A DNA stretch of 64,000 nt from Pseudosulfitobacter koreensis (lineage in GTDB: Bacteria > Pseudomonadota > Alphaproteobacteria > Rhodobacterales > Rhodobacteraceae). The stretch spans positions 124,001 through 188,000 of the forward strand of contig NZ_JANKJG010000007.1 in assembly GCF_024733015.1 (NCBI RefSeq). Reading direction: 5' to 3'. Shown piece after piece: positions 1 to 8,919 of the stretch. The position numbers and the translations under genes are program-made. The first letter of the stretch is position 1; every line of letters starts with the position of its first letter. The notes under the pieces are model-generated. The model saw nothing but the letters and a program-made list of their open reading frames with translations, searched no databases and was not told the origin of the DNA.

Positions 1-116
1 GCTTCGAGGCGATGATGAACGATCCGCGCATGAAGGACATGCCCGAGATGCCCTTCGACGGGATGCGGATGATGTGGGGCGGCTTCGAGCCGCTGGTGAC
101 GCTGACCGCCGATTAA
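1..116 (+). CDS. DUF1428 family protein, C-terminal fragment
   Basis: Reading frame open from base 3 to a TAA at 114-116, giving the last 37 residues of a protein that begins outside the window. The tail is Met-rich (FEAMMNDPRM, then MPFDGMRMMWGGFEPLV) and matches my recollection of the C-terminus of the small DUF1428 (YbaA-like) proteins, which typically end in an FDG-R-M-x-x-GGF motif. Function of the family is not established. It is convergent with the ABC transporter operon that follows; the stops are 46 bases apart. Partial, so domain completeness cannot be judged. Confidence 0.75.
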   Translation, partial: FEAMMNDPRMKDMPEMPFDGMRMMWGGFEPLVTLTAD

Positions 117-162
117 GCACAGGCGTAGGGGCAGGGCGCAGCGTGGCGCCCTGCAGCCCGGA

Positions 163-1800
163 TCAGTTCCCGGCGCTTTCCATGCGGCGGTGTTCGATCA
201 CCTCTTCCAGCCAGCCGATCTTCATCTCGGGGACCGAGCTGAGCAGCAGGTCGGTATAGGCGTCGAAGGGCGGCGACAGCACTTCGGACTTCGACCCGTA
301 GCGCACGACCTTGCCCTGATACATCACCGCGATGCTGTCCGCGATGGCGCGCACCGTCGCCAGATCATGCGTGATGAACAGATAGGCGACATCCTCGACC
401 TTTTGCAGCTTCAGCAGCAGTTTCAGGATACCATCCGCCACCAGCGGATCGAGCGCCGAGGTGACCTCGTCGCAGATGATCAGCTTGGGCTTGGCCGCCA
501 GTGCGCGCGCGATGCACACCCGTTGTTTCTGCCCACCGGACAGTTCCGCCGGATAGCGGTCCTGAAACCCCTCACCCAGTTCGATCTCGTCCAGCAGTTC
601 CTGAATCCGGGTCTGCTTTTCGCGCCCCTTGAGGCCAAAGTAGAACTCAAGCGGGCGTCCGATGATCGTGCCGACCGTCTGGCGCGGGTTCATCGCGGTA
701 TCCGCCATCTGATAGATCATCTGCAACTCGCGCAGGTCGTCACGCGGGCGCTGCGGCAGGGCAGGCGGCAGATCGCGTCCGGCAAAGTGGATGTTGCCCG
801 AAGACGGCGGCAGCAGGCCGGTGATCACCCGCGCCAGCGTCGACTTGCCCGACCCACTTTCCCCGACCACGGCCAGCGTTTGACCGGGGTGCAGTTCCAC
901 GTTGATGTCCTTGAGCACGTCGAAACTGGTGCCCTTGTAGCGCGCGGTGATGTTCTCGACCCGCAAAACCGCCTCGTCGGTGGGTTCCTTCTCGATGTGC
1001 TTGATCGAACGGACCGACACCAGCGCCTGCGTGTACTCTTCCTGCGGGTGGTTGATGATCTGGTCGGTGGTGCCGTATTCGACCATATCCCCCTGACGCA
1101 GCACCATGATGTGATCGGCCACCTGCGCCACCACGGCCAGATCGTGCGTGATATAGAGCGCGGCCACACCCGTCACCGCAATCGCGTCCTTGATCGCTTT
1201 CAGAACGTCGATCTGCGTGGTCACGTCCAGCGCGGTGGTCGGCTCGTCAAAGACCACCAGATCGGGTTGCGGGCACAGCGCCAGCGCCGTCATGCACCGC
1301 TGCAACTGCCCGCCCGACACCTGGTGCGGAAAGCGGTTGCCGATGGTTTCGGGGTCGGGCAGGCCAAGCGACTTGAACAGATCGACGGCGCGCGCTTCGG
1401 CGTCCTTCTTGCTGAACTTGCCCTGGCTGATCGCCGCCTCGGTCACCTGCTCCATGATCTTCTTGGCCGGGTTGAACGACGCCGCCGCCGATTGCGAGAC
1501 ATAGGTGACCTCGGCGCCGCGCAGACGCCGGATGTCGCGCGTCCTGGCCTGCAGCAGGTCGCGGCCATTGACCCAGACCTCGCCGCCCGTCAGTTCGACA
1601 CCGCCACGCCCGTAGGCCATCGTGGCAAGGCCGATGGTGGACTTGCCCGCACCGGACTCGCCGATCAGCCCCAGAACCTCGCCCGCCTGAAGATCGAAAT
1701 CGACCCCGTGCACGATTTCGATGTCATGCGGCTTTTCTCCCGGCGGATAGACCGTGGCGCCAATTTTCAGTCCGCGGACTCTTACCAGAGGTTCGCTCAT
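163..1800 (-). CDS. Peptide/nickel-type ABC transporter, fused double ATPase
   Basis: 545 residues with two complete ABC ATPase domains in one chain (DppD-DppF type fusion). First half: Walker A GESGAGKST at 47-55, signature VSGGQ at about 161, Walker B LVVFDEPTTALD at about 181-192, H-loop THD near 218. Second half: Walker A GESGSGKST at 313-321, signature LSGGQ at 420-424, Walker B LIICDE at 440-445. It energises uptake through the two permeases encoded just upstream. Its ATG overlaps the permease stop codon (ATGA, 1797-1800), so translation is probably coupled. Last gene of the minus-strand operon starting near 8541. Substrate is unknown; family members take di/oligopeptides, glutathione, nickel or opines. 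Confidence 0.93.
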   Translation of the reverse strand: MSEPLVRVRGLKIGATVYPPGEKPHDIEIVHGVDFDLQAGEVLGLIGESGAGKSTIGLATMAYGRGGVELTGGEVWVNGRDLLQARTRDIRRLRGAEVTYVSQSAAASFNPAKKIMEQVTEAAISQGKFSKKDAEARAVDLFKSLGLPDPETIGNRFPHQVSGGQLQRCMTALALCPQPDLVVFDEPTTALDVTTQIDVLKAIKDAIAVTGVAALYITHDLAVVAQVADHIMVLRQGDMVEYGTTDQIINHPQEEYTQALVSVRSIKHIEKEPTDEAVLRVENITARYKGTSFDVLKDINVELHPGQTLAVVGESGSGKSTLARVITGLLPPSSGNIHFAGRDLPPALPQRPRDDLRELQMIYQMADTAMNPRQTVGTIIGRPLEFYFGLKGREKQTRIQELLDEIELGEGFQDRYPAELSGGQKQRVCIARALAAKPKLIICDEVTSALDPLVADGILKLLLKLQKVEDVAYLFITHDLATVRAIADSIAVMYQGKVVRYGSKSEVLSPPFDAYTDLLLSSVPEMKIGWLEEVIEHRRMESAGN

Positions 1801-2609
1801 CCCCGGCCCCCTTTCAGTGAAGTGGTTCGGTTCAGGACCCAGTCGGCCACCAGGTTGACGCTGATCGCCAGCGTTGCAATCGCCACCGCCGGATAAAGCG
1901 CCGCGCCGATGCCATAGACGATACCGTCCTTGTTCTCCTTCACGATGCCGCCCCAGTCGGCTTCGGGCGGTTGCACGCCCAGGCCAAGGAACGACAGCGT
2001 CGAGACGAACAGAACCGCGAAGATGAACCGCAGGCCCATTTCAGCCACCAGCGGCGACAGGGCGTTGGGCAGAACCTCGCGGAAGATGATCCAGACCAGT
2101 TTTTCGCCGCGCAGACGCGCCGCTTCGACATAGTCCATCACGGTGATGTCCACCGCGACCGCACGGGCAAGGCGGTAGACGCGCGTGCTGTCCAGCAGGC
2201 CCATGACGACGATCAGCACCGGAATGGTCACCGGCATCACCGACAGGACCACCAGCGCGAAGATCAGCGAGGGGATCGACATGATCAGATCGACAAAGCG
2301 CGACAACAGCTGGTCGGGCCAGCCCCCCATGACGGCGGCGGCAAAGCCCAGCACCGATCCGGTGATGAACGACAGTGCCGTGGCCATCGTGGCGATGAAG
2401 ATCGTGGTGCGCCCGCCATAGATCATCCGGCTGAGCAGGTCGCGCCCGATGGTGTCGGTGCCCAGCAGATGCTCGGCGGACGAGGGCTCCCAGACGTCGC
2501 CGACAACTTCGGCCATGCCATAGGGTGCAATCCAGGGCGCAAAGATCGCCATCAGGAAATAGGTCGCGGTGAAGAACAGCCCGATCAGGGCAGCAAGGGG
2601 TATGCGCAT
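1797..2609 (-). CDS. Peptide/nickel-type ABC permease, DppC-like (N-terminus probably frameshifted)
   Basis: 270-residue inner-membrane permease with the binding-protein-dependent transport inner-membrane domain (EAA-type loop around EAARLRGEKLVWII) and about six membrane segments. DppC proteins normally carry about 20 extra N-terminal residues. Those residues are present but in another frame: an ATG at 2668, overlapping the previous gene's stop as ATGA, opens a 19-codon frame (MTFTPDTTAKLSRSKRGAV) that ends at a TGA overlapping the ATG at 2609. Adding one base in the C6 run 2617-2622 joins the two frames into one DppC-like start (KRGGSLMRIPLAA). I list the intact 3' frame; the true start is likely 2668. 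Confidence 0.88.
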   Translation of the reverse strand: MRIPLAALIGLFFTATYFLMAIFAPWIAPYGMAEVVGDVWEPSSAEHLLGTDTIGRDLLSRMIYGGRTTIFIATMATALSFITGSVLGFAAAVMGGWPDQLLSRFVDLIMSIPSLIFALVVLSVMPVTIPVLIVVMGLLDSTRVYRLARAVAVDITVMDYVEAARLRGEKLVWIIFREVLPNALSPLVAEMGLRFIFAVLFVSTLSFLGLGVQPPEADWGGIVKENKDGIVYGIGAALYPAVAIATLAISVNLVADWVLNRTTSLKGGRG

Positions 2610-2664
2610 CAGACTGCCCCCCGCTTGGACCGACTGAGTTTTGCGGTGGTGTCAGGGGTAAAAG

Positions 2665-3621
2665 TCATTTCGGATGCCTCAGTCTTGGGTTCGCCAGGAT
2701 CGAGACGATGTCCGCTACCATGTTCAGCAGGATGTAGACGGCGGCAAAGATCAGCCCGCAGGCCTGCACCACCGGCACGTCGCGCTTGGACACGTGGTCG
2801 ACCAGATATTGCCCCATGCCGGGATAGGTGAACACCACCTCGATCACGACGACGCCGACCACCAGATAGGCCAGGTTCAGCATCACCACGTTTACGATGG
2901 GGGCGATGGCATTGGGAAAGGCGTGCTTGCGGATCACTTCGAACACGCTCAGGCCCTTCAGTTCGGCGGTTTCGATATAGGCCGATTGCATCACGTTCAG
3001 GATCGCGGCACGGGTCATGCGCATCATATGCGCCAGAACCACCAGCGTAAGCACCGTCACGGGCAGGGCGATGGTGTTCAGCTTTTGCCCCAGGGTCATG
3101 GAATCGTTGATCAATGCAGCCGACGGGGCCCAGCCCAGCTTGACGCCCACGTAGAACATCAGGACGTAGCCGATCAGGAATTCAGGGATGGAAATGGATG
3201 TGAGCGTAATCGCCGAAATCAGCTTGTCCGGCCAGCGGTCGCGGTAGCGTACCGCGGTCAGGCCCAGCAAGATGGCCAGCGGGACAGAGATGATGGCGGC
3301 CCAGAAGGCCAGGAACATGGTGTTGCGGAAACGGTAGCCAAGGCTTTCGGCAATGTCGCGCCCGTTGGTCAGCGCGGTGCCCAGATCGCCCTGCAACACG
3401 CCGCCCAGCCAGGCGAAATAGCGGGTAACAGGAGGGTCGTTCAGTCCCAGTTCGGCACGAAGGTTGGCCAGGGATTGGGGCGTGGCGGACTGTCCCAATA
3501 TGGATTGCGCGACGTCGCCCGGAAGGATCGTGGTGCCAACAAAGATCAGGACCGAGGCCGCAAGGAGCAAAATGACGCCCAGCGCTAAGCGCTGGGCAAT
3601 CAGTTTCAGTACGGGGTGCAT
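2665..3621 (-). CDS. Peptide/nickel-type ABC permease, DppB-like
   Basis: 318-residue permease of the DppB/OppB class: N-terminal hydrophobic anchor (LALGVILLLAASVLIFVGT), the conserved periplasmic GDVAQSILG/NDPPVTRYFAWLGG region, then the core permease domain with the ETAELKGLS...RKHAFPNA EAA loop that contacts the ATPases. Six membrane segments are expected. The gene lies 13 bases after the binding-protein stop codon and its own stop overlaps a candidate ATG for the DppC-like partner. It pairs with that partner to form the importer channel. Substrate not predictable from sequence. Confidence 0.92.
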   Translation of the reverse strand: MHPVLKLIAQRLALGVILLLAASVLIFVGTTILPGDVAQSILGQSATPQSLANLRAELGLNDPPVTRYFAWLGGVLQGDLGTALTNGRDIAESLGYRFRNTMFLAFWAAIISVPLAILLGLTAVRYRDRWPDKLISAITLTSISIPEFLIGYVLMFYVGVKLGWAPSAALINDSMTLGQKLNTIALPVTVLTLVVLAHMMRMTRAAILNVMQSAYIETAELKGLSVFEVIRKHAFPNAIAPIVNVVMLNLAYLVVGVVVIEVVFTYPGMGQYLVDHVSKRDVPVVQACGLIFAAVYILLNMVADIVSILANPRLRHPK

Positions 3622-3634
3622 CTGATATGCGCCC

Positions 3635-5239
3635 TCAAGCCGACTTCAGCCAGCATTTGATCGCCGCCTGGTTCGACATCATCTCGCCGTTCGGGTCGTT
3701 GATCCAGCCGCCCAGATCGTTGCTGACGCCGTTCACGAAGTCGTTGAACATCGGCAGGATCAGACCGCCTTCGTTGCGCAGCATCTGGCCCATTTCGGAA
3801 TAGATCGCCTTGCGCTTCGCGTCGTCCAGCTCGGCCTTGGCCTCGTTCAGCATGGCGTCGAACTCGGGACGTTTCCAGCGGGTGTCGTTCCAGTCTGCGG
3901 TCGACAGATAGGCTGTCGAATACATCTGGTCCTGCACCGGACGGCCACCCCAGTAGGAGGCGCAGAACGGTTGCACGTTCCAGACTTCCGACCAGTAACC
4001 GTCGTTCGGCTCGCGCTTGATCTCCAGCGGGATACCGGCCGCCTGGGCCGACTGCTGGAACAGCGATGCGGCATCGACCGCACCGGGGAAGGCACCGTCG
4101 GACACGCGCAGGATGATGGGGCTGCCATCGTGACCCGAGGCCGCGTAATGCTCTTTCGCCTTTTCCAGCGAATGCTCGCGCTGCGGGATCGACGCGTCGA
4201 ACAGCGGGTAGGACGCGTTGATCGGGAAGTCGTTGCCGATCGAGCCATAGCCGCGCAGGATCTTGTCGACCAGCTCTTCGCGGTTGACCGCGTATTTCAG
4301 CGCCAGACGCAGTTCGTTGTTGTCGAAGGGGGCGGTGTCGATATGCGCGATGAACACATAGTGGCCGCGACCCGAGGACGATTGCACCGACAGGTTCGGT
4401 GCGCGGTCCAGCAGGCTGGCGACCTTGGGATCGACGCGGTTGATCGCGTGAACCTGACCCGATTGCAGCGCCGCCGTCCGCGCGGTGGCATCGTTCAGCA
4501 CCAGAATTTCGACTTCGTCGGCAAAACCACGGTTTTCCGCATCCCAGAAATCGTCACGGCGCTTGAACGCGTGGCGCACGCCGGGCTCGTCGATTTCCAG
4601 CGTATAGGCGCCGGTGCCGATTGCCGCACCGGGATTGTCCATGCCGCCATCGGGCTGGATGATCAGGTGATAGTCGGCCATCAGGAACGGCAGGTCGGCG
4701 TTGGGCGATTCCAGATCGACGATAAAGTTGTCGCCGTCCACTTTCATGTTGGCGATGCCCTTCATGATGCCCAGGGCACCCGATTTGCTTTCCTCGTTCG
4801 AATGGCGCTGCATGGTTTTCAGCACGTCTTCGGCGGTCATTTCCTTGCCGTTCGAGAACGGGATGCCCTTGCGGATCTTGAACACCCACTGCTGCGCATC
4901 TGCCGAGGCTTCGACGCTTTCGGCCATGCGGTAGTCGATCTTGCCTTCGGGATCGACGTCCAGCAGGGTTTCACCCCAGGCATAAAGGTTGTTCAGCGGC
5001 ACTTCGGACGCGGTCAGGGCCGGGTCTTGGGTGTTGGTGGATTCGCCGCCCGACGAGCCGATCTTGATCATGCCGCCCCGCTTGGGCGCTTCATGTGCGG
5101 CGGCCTGTGCGTGGCCTGCCAGCATCGCGTTGGCGGCAACCGCCGACACGCCCAAGGCCGCGGCGCGGCCCACGAATTCGCGGCGCGTCATGCGGCCCTT
5201 GGCGACTTCGCCGGTCATATGTTGCAGTTGTTCATTCAT
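3635..5239 (-). CDS. ABC transporter substrate-binding protein, Tat-exported (SBP family 5)
   Basis: 534 residues. The start at 5239 is chosen because GGGAGA lies about 9 bases upstream; the frame is open further but without a ribosome site. A twin-arginine signal (TRREFV, Arg 19-20, then a hydrophobic stretch ending AGHAQA) sends it folded to the periplasm. The mature part has the SBP_bac_5 layout of dipeptide, nickel and opine binding proteins (VDPEGKIDYRMAES, FKIRKGIPFSNG, TGAYTLE, KYAVNREELV). It sits between the CocE-like hydrolase gene and the permeases, so it probably defines the ligand that the hydrolase acts on. The ligand is unknown. Confidence 0.92.
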   Translation of the reverse strand: MNEQLQHMTGEVAKGRMTRREFVGRAAALGVSAVAANAMLAGHAQAAAHEAPKRGGMIKIGSSGGESTNTQDPALTASEVPLNNLYAWGETLLDVDPEGKIDYRMAESVEASADAQQWVFKIRKGIPFSNGKEMTAEDVLKTMQRHSNEESKSGALGIMKGIANMKVDGDNFIVDLESPNADLPFLMADYHLIIQPDGGMDNPGAAIGTGAYTLEIDEPGVRHAFKRRDDFWDAENRGFADEVEILVLNDATARTAALQSGQVHAINRVDPKVASLLDRAPNLSVQSSSGRGHYVFIAHIDTAPFDNNELRLALKYAVNREELVDKILRGYGSIGNDFPINASYPLFDASIPQREHSLEKAKEHYAASGHDGSPIILRVSDGAFPGAVDAASLFQQSAQAAGIPLEIKREPNDGYWSEVWNVQPFCASYWGGRPVQDQMYSTAYLSTADWNDTRWKRPEFDAMLNEAKAELDDAKRKAIYSEMGQMLRNEGGLILPMFNDFVNGVSNDLGGWINDPNGEMMSNQAAIKCWLKSA

Positions 5240-5388
5240 CTTCAGGTCTCCCTTTGAGTTGTTTTTACGCTTTCGCGCAATCCAGCCAGTCGCCCGACTT
5301 TTGCGCGCGTTATTATTGACTACAGAGTCAACGTTGCGCATTTGTGGCATTGTCGCAAGACTTATTCCCGCGCCAAGCCGCTGTGTGA

Positions 5389-7404
5389 TCAAAGGTGATC
5401 ACGCGGTATGCAGTCCTCCAATGACTTGTCGTATATCAATGTGTCATTTTCATATGCTTCGACTTTCGCCGTCAGGTAGAAGCTTGTCGCATCCGACCAC
5501 ATCTCGCAGCGGGTCTCGGTGCGCAGGCGGATGTCGTCACGCTCGATCTCGTCGGTCCAGTGGCAGGTGCCGCGCGCGCTCAGCGGATCGTCAGGGTGGA
5601 TCGACCAGCGTTCGCGCGCCACAGATCCGTTGATCAGCCCGTGGTCGCTGTCGCGCAGCTTGCCGAAATCATCCTCGATCACCAGCGTCGTGACGCCGCT
5701 GACCATATCGGTCTCCTGCCTGCGCACATGGTGTTCCGGGCGCAGCTCCTCCACTTCCCACGGCTCGGCGGCGGCGGGGGGCGCAAAGGATACGGTGCGG
5801 TCCTCGGGGCGCGGCTGGTGCAGCAGCACGCCCAGTTGCGCGCGCTGAATGTGAACCGCCGCCGCCGTGGGCGCGGGCCAGAGCAACGGCCAATAGGCGG
5901 TCGAGACCGACACCCGCAGGCGGTGGCCCTTGGGCAGCTTGTACCCCACATGGTCCAGCTTCAGCGTCACGAACTGGTCTTGATCCACCGGCATCGCGGC
6001 GGGGTCCGACGCGCTGTCGCGGTGGCTCAGGTTCAGCACGCCATAGGTGATCCGCGTTGATGCGCCATCAGGGTGCACATGGCACAGACGCACCGCCAGC
6101 TGCGCCTGCGGCGCATCGCTGCGCAGGCTGATCTCCAGCGTCGGCGCGCCGAGGATGTCCATATCGGCATCCAGCGGGGCCGAGGTCCACGTCGCAGACA
6201 GCGCATCGTCGCGCCGCTGGTCGCCGGGCATTTCCGGTCCCAGCCAGATCGCGCAATATTCCCCGCCGTCCGCACCGGTATCGGCGGGCGATTGCACCCG
6301 GGTGTCGGCCACGTCCGGATCGGGGCTCAGCACCCCGTCGCCCAGCCAGAAATCGCGGTTGGTCACGGGGGCCTCGTGCATTGTCTCGCGGCCCGCAACG
6401 GCTGCGTCTTGCGTCACCCAGCGCCCCGGACGCTCGGTGTACCATGTGGCCGGGCGCACGCCGTCCATCAGATAGGCGCGGTAATCGGGGTCATCCTCGA
6501 CGCCGGTGTCGATGTCCTTCAGCCAGCGGTCCCACCAGCGCAACGCCTCTTGCAGAAAGCCGATGCGCGGTTCGGGCACGGCGAAATGCGGGTACTTGTG
6601 CGTCCACGGGCCGATGATCCCCTTGGATCCGGGGATATTGCGCAGGATCAGCGGCACCGTGTTCTTGTAGCTGTCGCCCCAGCCGCCCACGGCCAGAACC
6701 TTGGCCTTGATCGTGTCATAGCTTTCGCAGACGCTGCCATGTTCCCAATAGCTGTCGCGCCGCTGGTGACGCAGCCAGAGCGACGGCAGAAACGGTTCCG
6801 CCTCCAGCCGCTCTAGCCACATCTCGCGCCAGTCGGGGCGCAGGGCAGGGTCGGGCGCGCGGCTGGAATAGGACCACATCGTCGCCCCCCAGCCGAGGTT
6901 CTCGTTCAAGAGGTTGCCGCCCTTGTAGTGGATGTCATCGGCAAAGCGGTCGACGGTCGAGCACAGGGTGATGATCGCCTTCAGCTCGGGCGGGGTCATC
7001 GCCGCCACCTGCAGGGAATTGAAGCCGCCCCAGCTGATCCCCATCATGCCGACATTGCCGTTGCACCACGGCTGCGACGCCAGATGGCGGATCACCTCGA
7101 CCGCATCGTCCAGCTCCTGCTGGCTGTACTCGTCTTCCATGATGCCTTCGCTGTCCCCGTTGCCGCGCATGTCGACGCGCGCGCAGGCATAGCCGTGGCC
7201 TGCGAAATACGGGTGGGTCAGCGCATCGCGTGCGCAGGTGCCGTCGCGTTTGCGATAGGGCAGGAATTCCAGAATGGCCGGGACCTGTTCGCTCTCGTCC
7301 TTCGGGCGCCACAGGCGCGCCGACAGGCGGGTGCCGTCCGACATGGTGATCGCGTGGTCGGGGTCTTCGGTAATGTCGCGGGGGGCGTTGGATGCGTCGC
7401 TCAT
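5389..7404 (-). CDS. CocE/NonD family alpha/beta hydrolase
   Basis: 671 residues, S15/CocE type: an N-terminal alpha/beta-hydrolase with nucleophile motif GISWGG (Ser about 124), oxyanion region MRGNGDSEG, and a candidate His in GPWTHKYPH, followed by a C-terminal jelly-roll domain (PADTGADGGEYCAIW... HRLRVSVSTAYWP). Family members cleave esters or amides such as cocaine, glutaryl-7-ACA, alpha-amino-acid esters or X-Pro dipeptides. Start 7404 is preferred because CAGGAAA lies about 10 bases upstream. There is no signal peptide, so it should act in the cytoplasm on something delivered by the co-encoded importer. It begins 51 bases after the glycerate-kinase stop. Confidence 0.88.
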   Translation of the reverse strand: MSDASNAPRDITEDPDHAITMSDGTRLSARLWRPKDESEQVPAILEFLPYRKRDGTCARDALTHPYFAGHGYACARVDMRGNGDSEGIMEDEYSQQELDDAVEVIRHLASQPWCNGNVGMMGISWGGFNSLQVAAMTPPELKAIITLCSTVDRFADDIHYKGGNLLNENLGWGATMWSYSSRAPDPALRPDWREMWLERLEAEPFLPSLWLRHQRRDSYWEHGSVCESYDTIKAKVLAVGGWGDSYKNTVPLILRNIPGSKGIIGPWTHKYPHFAVPEPRIGFLQEALRWWDRWLKDIDTGVEDDPDYRAYLMDGVRPATWYTERPGRWVTQDAAVAGRETMHEAPVTNRDFWLGDGVLSPDPDVADTRVQSPADTGADGGEYCAIWLGPEMPGDQRRDDALSATWTSAPLDADMDILGAPTLEISLRSDAPQAQLAVRLCHVHPDGASTRITYGVLNLSHRDSASDPAAMPVDQDQFVTLKLDHVGYKLPKGHRLRVSVSTAYWPLLWPAPTAAAVHIQRAQLGVLLHQPRPEDRTVSFAPPAAAEPWEVEELRPEHHVRRQETDMVSGVTTLVIEDDFGKLRDSDHGLINGSVARERWSIHPDDPLSARGTCHWTDEIERDDIRLRTETRCEMWSDATSFYLTAKVEAYENDTLIYDKSLEDCIPRDHL

Positions 7405-7455
7405 GGGCGTTGATTTTCCTGTCTGGGCGCGGATGTCAAGGTGATGGGGCGGCAT

Positions 7456-8541
7456 TCATGTTTTGCGTGCAATCAGCAGGTCCATCACGTTGGTGCCCGT
7501 AGGCCCCGGTTTCAGCAGCGCACCGCGCGCCTCCAGCCAGTCATATGGCGCTGCGGTTTCGATGGCTTTTTGTCCGCTCGGCGCCCACGTCTGCCCGTCC
7601 ACCACCGCCCCGGCGGCGTCGGTCGGCCCGTCCGACCCGTCGGTGCCCGCAACAAGGATTTCCAGATCGTCACGCCCCGCGATTTCGCGCGCCAGCAGCA
7701 GCGCCAGCATCATGTTGCGCCCGCCCAGACCGGGGTTCTCGGGCAGGATCACGGTCGGCTCGCCGCCGATCACATGCAGGCCCGGTTCCGCCGTTTTCAG
7801 CGCGGCGGCGATGCGCGGGGCCAGTGCCGTGACGTCATCGTAAAGCGTCTCGGAATTGCCGCGCAAATCATCCCCCGCCGCCTGTGCGACGGCATCGCGG
7901 GCGATGGCGTTCGATGCGACGATGCGCGCATCATGGGCAAATGCCGCATTTTCAGGCGCATCCCCGATGCCCGACCCGATAACCCCCAGACTGTCCCCCT
8001 CGACGTCCGAAATCGCCAGCGTGGTGACACGCGCCCCGCCAAAGGCCCCCAGGAGCTTGCCGCCCTTGATCCGCGACAGCCCGCGCCGCATCTGGTTGAT
8101 CGCATGGATATCCGCGCCCGAGGCCAGCTTCTCTTGCGTGCGCCGCGCCAGATCTTCCAGCGTCAGCCCGTCCTCCAGCACCTCGGCCAGCGATGATGCC
8201 CCGCCCGAGACCAGCATCAGCAGATGCGGCCCGCAGGTCTGCACCGCGTCCAGGATCGCCGCGCCGGCCCGCAGGCTTGCGGTATTGGGCACCGGATGGG
8301 CCGCTTCGATCACCTGCCCGTGGGGCGGCGCGCCGCTCGCGTGCCCGTCCTTGGTGACGATCAGAACCGGCACGTCGGGAAACACCGATGCCGCGGCGCT
8401 TGCCATCGCGGTCGCGGCCTTGCCCACGGCGATGATCCGGTCGGGCTTCGGGATCGGCTGCGCATCCAACGCGCGGCGGACACTGGCGTCGCCGCCCACC
8501 GCATCGACGCCGATGTGCCAAAGATCTGCAAGGGATGTCAT
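7456..8541 (-). CDS. MOFRL/DUF4147-type glycerate 2-kinase-like protein
   Basis: 361 residues. The N-terminal DUF4147 part has IIAVGKAATAMA and LVSGGASSLAE (phosphate/nucleotide loops); the C-terminal MOFRL part has GLGGRNMMLALLLA and AGTDGSDGPTDAAGA, typical of TtuD/GckA glycerate kinases that phosphorylate D-glycerate. It is somewhat shorter than the roughly 400-420 residues usual in the family. Start 8541 is chosen for the GAAGGA about 6 bases upstream. First gene of the minus-strand hydrolase/ABC operon, so it may phosphorylate a hydroxy-acid product released by the hydrolase (inference). A perfect palindrome TTTGCGCAAA at 8563-8572 lies just upstream. Confidence 0.85.
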   Translation of the reverse strand: MTSLADLWHIGVDAVGGDASVRRALDAQPIPKPDRIIAVGKAATAMASAAASVFPDVPVLIVTKDGHASGAPPHGQVIEAAHPVPNTASLRAGAAILDAVQTCGPHLLMLVSGGASSLAEVLEDGLTLEDLARRTQEKLASGADIHAINQMRRGLSRIKGGKLLGAFGGARVTTLAISDVEGDSLGVIGSGIGDAPENAAFAHDARIVASNAIARDAVAQAAGDDLRGNSETLYDDVTALAPRIAAALKTAEPGLHVIGGEPTVILPENPGLGGRNMMLALLLAREIAGRDDLEILVAGTDGSDGPTDAAGAVVDGQTWAPSGQKAIETAAPYDWLEARGALLKPGPTGTNVMDLLIARKT

Positions 8542-8562
8542 GGCGTCCTTCAGCTTTGAGCA

Positions 8563-8572
8563 TTTGCGCAAA
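8563..8572. promoter_or_regulatory. Palindrome TTTGCGCAAA upstream of the glycerate kinase/ABC operon
   Basis: Perfect 10-base palindrome, 22 bases upstream of the ATG at 8541. The position suits an operator for the operon, but no regulator gene is adjacent and no protein can be assigned. Confidence 0.3.
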
Positions 8573-8919
8573 GCCTAGACCCTGCCGTGCGGGCAGGCCA
8601 CCAAAGAAGACCGAGAAAAGTGAAAAAGGCTCTATGCGCCGAATCATGATTCGGTTAGAATCACCTCAGGTTCCGCAAATCACGACAAACGCCCGCATCA
8701 GATGGGCAGGTGAGGGGCCCCGGATGGTGTAAACTGGTACTTTCGTGCCGCCTGCAGAACTGTGGGCGAGCGGCAAAGTCTCATATTATTCAATCCGATA
8801 CAGGCAAAATTCGCCCGCGCCGACATCGGCGCGCGGCACATCAGACTGGCAGGCACGTGAGGGGTGGAAGGCAAGCGGCCTAACCACCCCCGCGGCGTTT
8901 TTCAGCCTCTGATCCGCCC
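8573..8919. other. Non-coding stretch with palindromes and hairpins
   Basis: About 347 bases between the 5' end of the glycerate-kinase operon and the 3' end of dtd. I see no credible gene. It holds a perfect 12-base palindrome GAATCATGATTC (8641-8652), a hairpin around CGCGCCGA-CA-TCGGCGCG (about 8816-8833), and a stem GGGGTGG...CCACCCC (about 8861-8890) followed on the plus strand, seven bases later, by TTTTT. This could be the end of a small plus-strand transcript, but the T run is not directly after the stem and no promoter is obvious. Confidence 0.4.
8641..8652. promoter_or_regulatory. Perfect palindrome GAATCATGATTC
   Basis: 12-base perfect inverted repeat about 100 bases upstream of the glycerate-kinase start, with the half-site repeated nearby (GAATCAC at about 8658). 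Operator-like; the cognate protein is unknown. Confidence 0.3.

Noticed and set aside
190-1896. A plus-strand open frame of about 568 codons opposite the ABC ATPase
   Set aside because: Arg/Gln/His-rich mirror frame of a gene with two full sets of ABC motifs.
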